A DNA stretch of 64,000 bases from Epiperipatus broadwayi. Its lineage: Eukaryota > Onychophora > Udeonychophora > Euonychophora > Peripatidae. The stretch's first letter is position 1; each line of letters opens with the position of its first letter. The stretch covers positions 3,970,001 through 4,034,000 of the forward strand of contig JAQFVV010006255.1 of NCBI GenBank assembly GCA_028023455.1. The letters run 5' to 3'. Shown one piece after another: positions 49,780-61,559 of the stretch. The notes beneath the pieces are model-generated. The model was not told the origin of the DNA. It made no database searches and saw nothing but the letters and a program-made list of their open reading frames with translations. Position numbers and translations under genes: made by a program.

Positions 49780-52570
49780 AATTGATTTCTTGAAGACAGA
49801 ATGAGTATGTGTCATCATGACAGACAAAACTAAAACTTGGCCCTCATTTGCAGGAAGCTCTAAAATTGCCAGTCAAGTCAATGATTGGTAGCCAAAAGTA
49901 GAGAATATTAAGAATTCCTTGATTGCAAACCCAAATTGCCATTTGATAACATTTTATTTAGATACTTACAACTTCAGATCACTTTCAAATAAAGAAATAT
50001 TACATGAATTGGAAAAAGAATTAATATTAAATGGAATGTTGTTGGATTCTGTAAAGTTAAAAGAAAAGATGAAGAGACAATTGCTTTAAAAAATGAAAAG
50101 CACTATACTACAAAGGTATAAATATTTGAATCACAAGTGGAATGGATTTATTATAAACAAAAAATGAAAGAGCAGCATTGTTGAAACTAAAGATATATCA
50201 GGTACAGTGGCGAGTTGGAAGATATTAAGTGCAGATATTTTAGATTTATGTCTCCAAGAATTCTCATGGATACACAAAAATATTTTGATCAAAACAAACA
50301 TTTTAAAATTGTCAAGAAGAACTTTAGTATTAGAAATGAAAAAGATTTAATGATGAAATTGTTGTGGGTATTTTTAGTTATGGTGATAGAAATGAGAGAA
50401 AATACAGTCTTGTTGAGTGCACAGAAAAAAGAAAAATTGAAAATAGACATGGAAGCATCCAAATGAAAATACAGCAGAATTGATTTTGTTTTAACTAACA
50501 GAAAATATGTATTTCAAGACTGAAATGTTCTTAGTAAATTCAACACAGAAAATGATCATTGATTAGTAAGATGTAAGATATGTGTTAATGCAAAACCAGA
50601 GAGAAAAAAATATTCTGAAAACAATATTCATAGTTGATATTCCTAACCTTCAAAAACATTCCAATGAATTTAAGCCACAACTTACAAATCATTTAAAGAT
50701 ATTAATAGATTTTGAAGATGATTTACATTTGAATAATATCAATAGGAAGATAAACTAATACACTATTAAGAACTACTATAAAGATAGCTAATTTTAAAAA
50801 GCAGCAATAGACTAATAAATTTTTGATTGAGACAAGAAAATGTATGAAGAAAAAAGAAATATAAAAATATGTAAAAGTAAAAATTGATATCTAGAGTTTT
50901 GTAAAATGATTCAAAAACATTTTTATAATGATATAAAAAAATATAAATATGAATTAGCAAGGAAAGCTATTGAAATAAGAATATTAAAAGTGTAAAAAAA
51001 CATCTTGGTAGTGGTATGAAACAATTCTACAAAAAGGAGCCCTGAAGCTATTATTAAAATGAAACAAATCATCATGAAATATGTGGAAGAGTTCTATAGA
51101 GAATTACATAGCAATAAAAAAAAACAAGAAAAAGAATCTTTTATTATTACAATATCTTCCAAACTGTCCAGCATTTTAAATGAAGATATCAGACACCAAT
51201 GAAATTTATGAAGAAGAAAAAAGCTCTAAATAATAATGGCATCATAATCAAAATATTAAAAGAAGGTGAAAAAATAGGAACATTGTTGACAAAGATATAT
51301 ACCAAATGCCTAAATGATTAAGATGTATCAGATGATTGTAATATGCAGTAGTAATGTTAACATTAAAAAAGATGATAATGAAGTTATTAAAATTTATACA
51401 TTTATTAGTGTTCTGTCAGTTTTATATAAAAATTTTACCAATTACAATTCATAGAAAATTTTGGATTTTAACCAACTAAAAGAACAAGCTAGATTTTAAA
51501 ATCATTTTAGCATAGTGGATCACATCCAGCTAGCTATTGAGAGAAATTGTAGAAAGAATCAATGAATATGAGATGCCATTATGCTTTGGATTTGTAGATT
51601 ATGAAAAGGCATTTGATACTGTAGACATTTGTACAAGGCATAAAGCAATCTATTATTAAAATATAAACTATTTCATATTATGAAGAATAAATATTAAAAT
51701 GCAACAGCAATAATTAGATTAGTGTTGTTGAAGATAATATTACAAAGAGTATACAATAGGGTGACTATATATTTCCAAAACAGTTTTACAAGAAGTATTT
51801 TTGCATTAATATAGAAAAGGGATAGAAATAAATGGAGGTTACTTAAGACATCTAGATTATAATGCACCAGAACTTCAGGAAATGTTGCAAGAATTATCAG
51901 AAGAAAATAAGAAATTAAAATTAAAAAATACTAAAAGACTAAAATAATGTTCAATGAATTTTCTCTAAAGAAAAAATATAGATTGATAATGATGATTTAG
52001 AAGAAGTTAACAAGTGTAAATCCTTTCATCAGATCATTTATAAAAATGAAAACATAATGCATGAAATTAATCATAGAATTAAACTTGAATGAAGTTCTTT
52101 TTGGTAGAAATGACTTAAGGTTAAAAGAAAATAGGCTTATGCTTGAAAAGGAAGTTTTTTTAATAAATGGGCTTTATCATTTCTTACTTATGGATCTGAA
52201 ATTTGGAAATTTAACAGAGGGGGTATACAAGACTTTAACCATTCAACATAGTATGAAGAGATGTATGTTAGGGGTAACTAGAAGAGATCAAAAATGATTC
52301 ATGGGTGAGAGAACAAACAGGTATTATTGACATTATTTAAATAATTAGAAGACTGATGTGAAGCTGGGATTGACATATTGCTAGAAAAGGTGATAATAGA
52401 TGGACAAGAGATTGTAGAAATTAGAAAAAAAAACTACATATGAAATTGATGGACAAAATAAGAAAGTTTGCTATTGTGATATGAAAAAGCTAAAGATCAG
52501 AGAAACTGGATTAAACTTGGAAAGACCATCTTGCAATATATTGATAATGTTTGAAAATGATGATAATAAT
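49780..52570 (+). mobile_element. RTE-like LINE, copy 2 (strongly decayed)
   Basis: Collinear with copy 1 throughout: leader (tgacagacaaaac near 49818), endonuclease start TYNFRSLSNK near 49970, KIDMEASK near 50445, CMKKK/EFCKMI linker near 50830-50910, AEQARF-like block near 51485, YGFVDYEKAFDTVD near 51585-51625, and a C-terminal part that parallels copy 1 (LTYGSEI-like near 52190; REQTGIIDII near 52310-52335). The FADD segment is missing: sequence corresponding to copy 1 positions 30125-30160 is deleted near 51858-51862. Many stops and shifts. It ends near 52560 in a gatgataataat tail. Confidence 0.8.
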
Positions 52571-53609
52571 GATTTAAATAAAGGAGAATATCCATAAAAG
52601 TTTAATGTGATTAAAATAATAATTTCAAGATCAATAATATGCTGAAGATAATAATGACACACAAGTGTTTATATTAAGTACAGAACTATTATGTTAAAAG
52701 TCTGTTTTCACAATTGGTTACAGATTCAAAACATTTTCAGAAATGCATAAAGTAACTCAAATGTAAGCTTAAAATTATATTGGTAAAATAGTGGGTGTTT
52801 AAAAATTAATATATTTGAGTAATTTAAATGTAATTTATTAGTATTTTTTTAAATTTAATAAAAAAGTAAAATAAATTAAATGCATTAATCATATTTACTC
52901 AATTACCAAAAACTTTTGTTGATTATTAGCAGAAGTTAAAAGTTGCATCAGTTTTGTATATCACAGTTGTGAAAAAAAAAATGTTTAAAAATTTGCTTCA
53001 TTCCAAAGTATCTTTAAAAAATATTAATTAAGAAAAATATTTAAATGTGTTTTCTACTTACGTTTATTTCAAATTTTGCACTATTAAAGGCAAAAAAGGT
53101 CATAATAAAATTTAAGTTTCTTTACATGCTTTTTAAAAAACTAATCCAATATAAAAATGACCAGTTCATAAAATGTACTTTTCTCTTGACATTGTAAGGA
53201 TAATTTGCAAACTTTTTGGTTTTATATTTTATACAATGTTGATAATAAATAATGAAAACACTGATGGTATTTTAACAATTCAACTTTTAAAAATAAAAAA
53301 AAAATCCTGAGAACATATTTCTTCATTAAATTAGAGTAATGTAACCTTGTGCAGACTTAACACTGTTGTTACCTTTTTTTTAATGAACTTTTAACATAGA
53401 ATCACAAATGTTTTCATTTCAGTAAATAATTACATATTCCTACAGTTGCAGGATTAAATTTCTTCATGATGTGACCATGCTTAGAGATGAAAATAATTAC
53501 ATTTTTAATCATTTTTGTTTTATTTGAAAATGATGTTTTAAGTAAAATTGCAAATGTTTTCTGTCATACAGAATTGTAAATGAATACAATATATATTTAT
53601 ATTATAAAG
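52571..53609. other. AT-rich stretch, nothing recognised
   Basis: No supported feature. A donor-like acttac near 53056 has no coding sequence next to it that resembles a known family. Confidence 0.4.
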
Positions 53610-54154
53610 AAGGAACAAACTTCATACACTGCTACGAATTTACATGCACTCACCTGTGAGCATCAGTTTGAAAAGCATAAGTGTAACTTATGCTTAGAGC
53701 TTATCTGTTCTCACCATGCTGAAATCAGGGCTTCAATCTATTGTGTGACTGAGTTATAAATTATTAATTAAATTGTACAAACTTAATCATTCTATAGCAG
53801 AATAGAGTTAAAATCTCATTTTTAACCACCTCCAAATAGAAACACATACTAAATTTTGAATTTACTGTAATAGTCTATTATTTATATAGTGTATACTATG
53901 TATTTATATTTGTAGGTGGTTAAAAGTGAGATTTTATCTCTTTCCTACTACAAAATGAATAGGTTTGTACAATTCAATTAATAATTTATACCTCAGGTAC
54001 ATAATAGACTGAATTCCTGATTTCAGCATGGTGAGTAAGGGTTGGTTATATATAGCTAAGCTCTAAGCATAAGCTACACTTATGCTTTTTACCTGATGCT
54101 CATGAGGAAGTGCATGTAAATTCATAAAAGTGCATATTCGTAGGTTTGTTCCTT
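53610..54154. mobile_element. Foldback element, ~240-bp imperfect inverted arms
   Basis: The left arm starts aaggaacaaac at 53610 and runs through gaatttacatgcact, gcataagtgtaacttatgct, caccatgctgaaatcag, tataaattattaatt and ttttaaccacct to about 53840. The right arm is its reverse complement from about 53915 to gtttgttcctt at 54154, with indels. The loop of about 70 bases is AT-rich. No protein is encoded. It is structured like a MITE or foldback transposon; exact target duplication is unclear because both flanks are AT-rich (tttata on each side). Confidence 0.85.
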
Positions 54155-55532
54155 ATTTATAATAATACACACATAGCCTGCATTATATAAATAATAGAAT
54201 ATATATTTATATAGGTTATTGATAAATAAAATTTATTTATAAAAGAGTATGAAAATGTTACTACTATACTATTTGTCCACATATTTCAATTTCTTTTAGA
54301 ATAACATAAAAGTATCTTGGCAAAAAAACTGTGCCATATTTTTTCTAGTACTTTCGTTTTGAAAGTGAATTTTTAATCTAAAATTAAAAAATATTTTGCT
54401 TTTAAATGATGTACTGAAGCAGTCGGATCTGAGTTCGATCCTAGCTTCATGTTATTTACCCTAATACTAACTTTAAATTTCCGATGCAATGGGGCTTTAT
54501 ACGTTCAATCCACGCTAATTTCCATAATGAATAACTTGTTTCAAATACGTAGTAAAATTAATTAGTTTAGTTTAAATTTGATCAATTCTCTAAATAAATT
54601 CATGATAAAATATTCATGAATTTATATACATTAAATTGCGTGGATTGTGCGTATATATATTTGTAAATATTAAATATATATAATTGTTCGAAAGTTTCAT
54701 TGCATCGGGAATACTTGTTTTTTTTTCACCTTTAAAATAATTTGTAAAGTTTTGTGATTAAAAGCTACATTCTTTCCATGGGCTTTCAAATTCTCAAAAA
54801 CAACAGTAAAGTTTTATTAATTAAAAAAGATAAGAATTCAATTTTTAATTAAAATCGTTTCAGATTTTAAGAATTCATTTTCTAATTAGGAAAGGAATTC
54901 AAAAATTAGTTTGAAAGCCTTATCGAGGGAATGTATTTGAAAACAACTAATTGATAATAAAATGAGCGCTAGCCTTAAGGCATCTGGACAATATATATAG
55001 CCCTGAAAAGTCAGGGGAAGGGACTAGCTTTGTTCTAGAGTAGTGCAGTGAACTCTGTGCGTATAAAAATTGTATTTCATCATGATAGAGGGCTAGAACA
55101 TCAGGAATCTGGCTATGGTTCCTAAAGTCCCGAGAAATCTTCAATGGAGCTGCTGAACCTTTTTCCGGACCGATCATTCTGCTAAAATTATGAAAGCTAC
55201 TAAAATACTGTTCCAGTAGTCAACCAATGATGCCTACGTTTTCAACAACTTGGAGGAGTAACTTAAGGACAAGCACGGAAGGGTAATATATTTCTATAAT
55301 GAACGTTAAACTTTCTGGCCAGTTCGAACTTTATTTTACTCTCCTATTTAAGAGCTCTTTATTCTTTAATGTAACATTTTTTATAAAACCTTTTATTCAT
55401 GCTATTGTAAATCTATCTCGTAATTCTTTAAATCTCTAGCCTTTAAACTTTCTCTTTTCTTACTTGGCGGTTCATTTAATATATATATTTGTGTGCTTTA
55501 TTAATGTCGTATTTAAAATTATATGCCAATAA
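54155..55532. other. GC- and CpG-richer stretch of unknown nature
   Basis: From about 54400 the base composition changes: CpG becomes frequent and the 54940-55300 part is far less AT-rich than the window. A B-box-like gagttcgatcctagc occurs at 54430-54444. On the minus strand 54947-55177 is open for 76 codons (MIGPEKGSAAPLKISRDF...), just after an acceptor-like attttagCAG; I recognise no family and cannot tell an exon, an old repeat and chance apart. Confidence 0.3.
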
Positions 55533-55658
55533 TCTTTCGACTCGATGAGCTCCTTGATTCCATTTGCCTCACGCAAATAATATAATATAAATTTTAAATA
55601 GTTATTCTCGCCCATTAGAACTAAATTTATAAGTTCTATTAATCATCGAGTCGAAAGA
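55533..55658. repeat. Perfect 16-bp inverted repeat, 94-bp spacer
   Basis: tctttcgactcgatga (55533-55548) and tcatcgagtcgaaaga (55643-55658) are exact reverse complements. CpG-containing arms in AT-rich DNA make chance unlikely. Possibly the termini of a 126-bp mini-element. Confidence 0.75.
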
Positions 55659-56177
55659 AAATATTATACGTTTACTATTTTTATAATTAGCTAATAATAA
55701 ATTATTAGCTCCGTTTTTCACCTATGTCCCCAGCTCCTAAGTTACAAGTGTATCTACTCACAAAATGTTAAAATATTGATTTCTTGTTCCACTAATATAT
55801 ATTTATTCGAATATAATCTTAAATGTTTTATTTACTTGTTGGGGGCATAGACATAGAATTCCAATATTGCGTAATTTCCATTGGCATATGATAAGGACCG
55901 CCACTCTTATTATATTTATAAATTCGTTTAAAGACTAGAGGTAACTAATGCAATCTATATTTTATTGAACAAAACAAATTATTATTATTATTAAATATTT
56001 TCTAATAGACTTGGTTTCTTAGTTCATCATTCTTTTTATAATTATTTAAATGTTAATACCTGCTGTCTGTGTTGGCAACCCGAACATACATATGATTCGA
56101 TTTGAAAGTAGTCAAAGTTAATTGATATTCGTGTCAGTAAAAGGGTCTCTAGTCCTCACCAACCGTTGAGCTAGTTC

Positions 56178-56268
56178 TTGGCGCATGGCACTGTGCCGTC
56201 GATTTCTGCTATCTGAGCTGTTGAGTTGGGTTTGAATTCAGTTTTGAACCGCCTGAGTTTGAATCCGA
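56178..56268 (+). other. Possible tRNA-like SINE head
   Basis: TGGCGCATGG at 56180-56189 approximates a polymerase III A box; GGTTTGAATTC at 56229-56239 and GAGTTTGAATCC at 56255-56266 approximate B boxes at suitable distances. The patch is GC-richer than its flanks. No tail or duplication was identified, so this is only a suggestion. Confidence 0.3.
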
Positions 56269-56536
56269 TTTGACTTGCGGTGGTGGTGGATTTCGACCGG
56301 TACAGTACATAATTGAGAAACCACATGTAATATAGGTAATCAGATTGCAAATGGCAAAATATAAATGGATTTTTTGACTGTTTAACCTTTTCACTGACAT
56401 TTGTACTATAAAAATTATAATCCTTATGAATATTTTTCAAGCCATGTTGGTTGAGTTAAAACTTAAAGAAAAAAAGTTTGCATTCATGCAATTTGGAATA
56501 ACAATAGTCTGTATGTATATCTAATGTTTATAAATA

Positions 56537-57624
56537 CACCTGGGTCTCTTTTTATGCGGACTTATTTAATGCGATTTTGAAGTTATGCGATTCATGTTTT
56601 TTTGGAAGTTGAACTCCGATAATGTGCTATTACTTTAAATAATAAATTTCATGCACTTATGCCATATTAAAAGTAATAGCACATTATTGGAATTCGACTT
56701 TCATCTTAGTAATTTCAATATTTTCAGTGCTTTATAATAGTAAGATTGTATGCAATAATGAAATTAAAATTATGATTTCTACATTTTATGTATACACACA
56801 TTAAATTTTACAAGATTATAATGTAAATTTGTTCAAACATTGTGCGTGTTAATTTTGCATTTTAAATCACATTCTGTTTTTGCTTTTTAAAAAAGAACGT
56901 AATCAATTATTAATCATTTAGTGTCTGCAAGTTTATTTTTAAAAGGTGAGTAATAGTAGTGGGCACACTTAAATTTGACAATTAAAATCTGATTTTTAAT
57001 TGTAATTAACAATTTAAAAATTACTTACGGCGACTTGAAATTAATGTGAAACGTAATTTAATTTTTAAATGGAATTGAAAATTAAAAAATTAAAGACAAA
57101 AATAAGAATTTAATTTTTAGTTGTTAGTTTCATAAACAATTAATTAAATCATCATCTCAAAGATTAATTACTAATTACATTGTCACCAGAAAACCATTAA
57201 CACAACATAAGTGTGAAGTTGGTGCTAGTGAAGAATCTGATTTTTTACCAGTTTGCAAATGAACCTGTTTATTGGCAAATAGTGATAATAATTAAAACAT
57301 GTATAAAAAAATGTAAATTACTGTACTGTAAATTATGCATAAAAATATATTATTTTGAATATAATTAAATATTATAGTTAAAAAAAGTTTGTCTTGTATC
57401 AATTATTTTCAAATTTGAAATTTTTTATTAGTCATATTTTATTTTATTTTATTTTTGCGCGAATTTTAAAGTAATTTTATGTTGGTGATTTGCTTTTATG
57501 TGACTTTTGAAAAATCACAGTCCATATCCCCCTTTTTCAAGGTAAGTTATGACTATTTTTGCGTGATTTCGTTTGCGCGTGTTTTCTGAGGAACCTATCT
57601 ATCGCGTAAAATGAGACCCAGGTG
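56537..57624. mobile_element. TIR DNA transposon, non-autonomous, TA target
   Basis: Terminal inverted repeats CACCTGGGTCTC at 56537-56548 and GAGACCCAGGTG at 57613-57624, each preceded or followed by TA (56535-56536, 57625-57626). Including flanks the match is 16 bp (aatacacctgggtctc). Subterminal parts also resemble each other (tttttatgcgga and the complement of atcgcgtaaaat). About 1.09 kb and markedly CpG-bearing (atgcgattttg, ttgcgcg, gtttgcgcgtg). TA duplication and this kind of GC-containing end with ATGCG subterminal sequence suggest the Tc1/mariner superfamily, perhaps pogo/Tigger-like. No transposase ORF remains. A hairpin with ~33-bp arms (56606-56638 and 56668-56701) lies inside. 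Confidence 0.75.
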
Positions 57625-57628
57625 TATT

Positions 57629-60600
57629 CATCATTGAAGAAACTGATGTTCAAATGAATTATTTTTCTAAAAAAATCATTTATCTTTTCTTGTTAGTTTT
57701 TTATAAAATATTTATTTATGTTATTAAAATTAAATTTATTATTGCAAATAGTCTTTCACATATAAAAAATGAAATATTTACATTCATAGTAAGGAATTTA
57801 TTTAAACATAAAAATTTTGATATAACATGTTAGAAAAATGTAAAATTATATAAGGAAAGAATATTAAAAGAAAGTTTATATATTAAAAAAGAAAAATCAG
57901 TCATAGAACAAATTGTTAAATAATGGTTTTAATTAAAAGTAATTATATAAAGAATAATATATAAAGATTTCATTCATTTGTATAAAGTGTAATAAAATCT
58001 GGTTGAAAATAATAAAGACTAGGAGGAGGTAAGTAATGAAAATAATAAAATGTATATAACAAAAAAATATATATATATAAAGAAATATTATACTATGAAT
58101 TAAAAAGTATATACTTATAATAATAATGTATATGTATATATTTGCAGATCCTGAATAATGACTACAAGAATGGAGTCAAAACATCAGGAATGTGTATAAT
58201 GTATTAGGATATATTCATGAAAATAAAAAAGTTTTTTTTAAAAAAAAAGGAGAACAATTTTACTGAATTTTTTATATATGAAAGATTATTTGAAACCATA
58301 TTTTTAAAGACAAACAAGGTTTATTTTTATTCATAATAATGATGATGGTGGTTTTTTAAAAAAACATTTCAAATAATTTATTTTGCATTTATTTATTCAT
58401 GCAGAAGTTTATGATCACTTCTCCTTATTGTTGTTTTGCTTTCAACTATAATAGAGCAAAATAGGGTCATGTTATGCCTTTTATATTATACTGCAAACTT
58501 TTAATAGTTGTTATTTGATTGCACATGCAATGAATATAGTCTTGGCATAATAGTAATGTAAAATGTTCACTACAGTGCTAGTTTTAAAGTAAAGATTTTG
58601 TGCTTATAATTGTTGAATGATTATTAAAATTATGTAATTAAAAAATAAAATCTGTGTGATTAATTACATGCGATTTAACTAATTGTATACTGAAATTGAG
58701 TCAAGCTCCATTTATAGACATCTGAAACAGCCTAAATGTCAAATATGTTTGATTTAAAATAAAAATGTGGAATAAAAATATAATGTACTCATTTTATTTA
58801 AAAAAGCAGTTTTAATATTGGTTAACATGTTTAATAATGTTGTTCAAATCAGATTATTAATTTAATTTTTTTTATTAACATGTATAAACTTAGTTGTCTT
58901 TTGTTATTTTTTATAATATTATTAGCCCTTTGTGCCATGATAGTTTAGTTTTTATAAAGTATATATTTATATATAACTATAATAGATATTTGCTTTATTT
59001 GTAAAATGAATACTTGAGATATCATTATATTTGAATTTAATATTTAATTATTGGTCATGTTATATTTGCAATTTGTACATTTTTTGTATAAGATTTTAGT
59101 AAGTAAGTGTATTTTACAGATTATGTAGCCAAATAAAGACTAAAATAGGATAAAATGAAATCATTAATTTGTTTTCAAGTCTATGTTGATTAGTTCACTT
59201 ATGACATTACCTACGTAATGACTTTTTTCCGGAAAATAGAATTGAAAATTGATGCCTTTTATTGACTATGTTATAGAAAAAGAATACTATGGAGCACTTT
59301 CTCATGGAATTTACTTCTATACTTGTCATAATTCTAAAATCCTCTATCACTTATTCTCAAATATCTTTAATCAAATTCCAGATATTAGAAGTATTATTTT
59401 CATTTCTTAATTCTGTGGTTTTTTTTATATGACTTTTTTGTTTCACCTTAATGTCATGAAAACTACAATTCCTTTTCCTTAACAAATTAAATAAGATTAA
59501 AATCAGAAATCATCCTCAGACCACGGATATTTTTATAACTACATAGAGTTTACTCATATTATTCAAACACCACTGTAATTTCAGGACTTGTTCTGTTAGA
59601 TACTTATATATAACTTTAAAACATTTTTTATTTATATTCATTTGTTTGATTTTATTTAATTGATGGTTTTACTTTCAATCTTGATATAATTTATGATTAT
59701 ATTATCTAGAATATTTTTTTATCTTATAAATTCATATTTAACATAGCTTTAAAATATTTTTGTTTGTTATTTTTGAGATCTTAAGATAATTTAATTCATA
59801 TTTATGTAGTCTGATTTTTTTATGTATCAATGAAAGTAACATCAAAAGTAAGTTGGTTTATTTCCATAATCCAATTAAATTATTAAATGTTCTTAAAAAA
59901 AGTCAAACATTATTTATACTTTTCCACATACAATACATGAATAATAATAGCAACATTAAAGTTTCAAATTATTTATTTATGATATGAATTTTTTGACAAC
60001 TTAACTATTTTAACAAAGTTTTAAGAAGTATTAGTTCTCTCTTCTTTAGATGTTATTGTCTTAGCCAATAACAGTGTAGAACAGGAATTGAATCAGTAAT
60101 CATTAAATTCAATAAATATTAAATTTAAGTTAATATTTTAACTCAATAATTAAAAAAGCCATCTTGATTTATTTTTATTTTTTTTAAAGGACTAACAAAT
60201 GTTTTTCAAACTTTACATATTATTACATAAAGTTAAGTTAGACTATATGCCATTAACATATAAATAACTTCTTTAAGTTTTCTTCTTTTTAGTTTTTTTT
60301 TCTTTGCTGACAATATTTTTTTTTTTTTTAATCTAATACATGTTAATTGGCACAAATTGCTACAATAGATAGATATGGATGTTTATTTATAATCATTGTT
60401 TTGTATTTCTTTAATCATCGATGGGGTGGCTAGTTTAAATGATATATCTTCTTCTATAATCCTATGATATTTCACGTGGAAAATATATATTAATGAAATT
60501 ATCCATCCTATCAATAAATAATTAAAAAAACACTAAATAACAATTAAAAAATAAAAGAATAATCTCTCTAAAGTAGCAGACCACACATGTATCAATAAAT

Positions 60601-61303
60601 ATGTTTAATTCCAAATGCAGGTGAATGTTGGATAAAGATAAAAGAGTAAAAAGAAAAAAATGAAGGTGCTCACTAGCAATAGCAAATAATCTCATGAGCC
60701 AACTTAGTATCTTAACCCATAATGTTTTAAAATCATTGATATCAACCTTAAAATTATATATATACATGAATCAGAAAGATCCTCATAGTTGAATATATAA
60801 AATATAGAATATTATAACAAAATTTCAGTATTATTAAGACTAAAAGTTACCAATTCAATTCTCACTTGGTAAAGATAGCAATGCTTGAAAAAGAAAGAAA
60901 AATAATCCTATTCAAAAAATTGTGCTCTATATTAAATCAAGCATTACTATTTATAATAGTTTTTGAAAAAGTATAAAATTTAACTTTTTTAAAAAACATT
61001 TAACAATTTAAATAAAAATGAAAAGAGTTCATCATATAACTACAAACAAAATAGCATTATCACAAACCTACAGAGAAATTTATATATTTCCAATTTTTTA
61101 TCAGTGCAATTCTCATCTCAAACTCCATTATATTGCAACTACTCATACACAAAAATTCAGACCACTCTCATAATACATGCATTTCATAAACATGGTTCAT
61201 TGATCAGGTGAGTTATAACCATTAATACATGTGTCCATGTTAATAGTTTGATATTTTTTTCATTACCCCATTATGTAACAAGGAAATTAATATGAATTCA
61301 GTT
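57629..61303. other. AT-rich stretch, nothing recognised
   Basis: Dominated by A/T runs and short AT repeats (for example 58066-58079). No coding block, inverted repeat or family motif that I can support. Confidence 0.45.
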
Positions 61304-61411
61304 CTGTCGAGGTCCCTACAATCACATTTTATACGCATGTGCTTGAGGCTACAGCCTTAATGAATATTACTTACGTAATCAATGTGCGTTTAAATAAATT
61401 TATAATGTTGT
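61304..61411 (+). mobile_element. Second copy of the 117-bp repeat family, rearranged
   Basis: gtcgaggtccctacaatcac, attttatacgcatgtgcttg and aggctacagcctt correspond to 41910-41955 in inverted orientation; atattacttacgtaatcaat and gtgcgttta at about 61364-61392 correspond to 41975-42002 in the same orientation. No clean duplication found around it. Confidence 0.6.
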
Positions 61412-61559
61412 AATAGTAAAAATATGTAAAAAGTTAAATTTTATATTTTTATTAAATTTATGGATATTTTTATCTTTCAAAGTATTACTTGATTATATGA
61501 AATATATCAAATAACACTGTTTTATTCAATCAAAAAATCCATAAGTTTGAAAGAAATTT

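Noticed and set aside
58925-58950. Reading YHGTKG near a tatcatggc, like the YHG motif of class-III aminotransferases
   Set aside because: The surrounding frame is full of stops and there are no splice signals.
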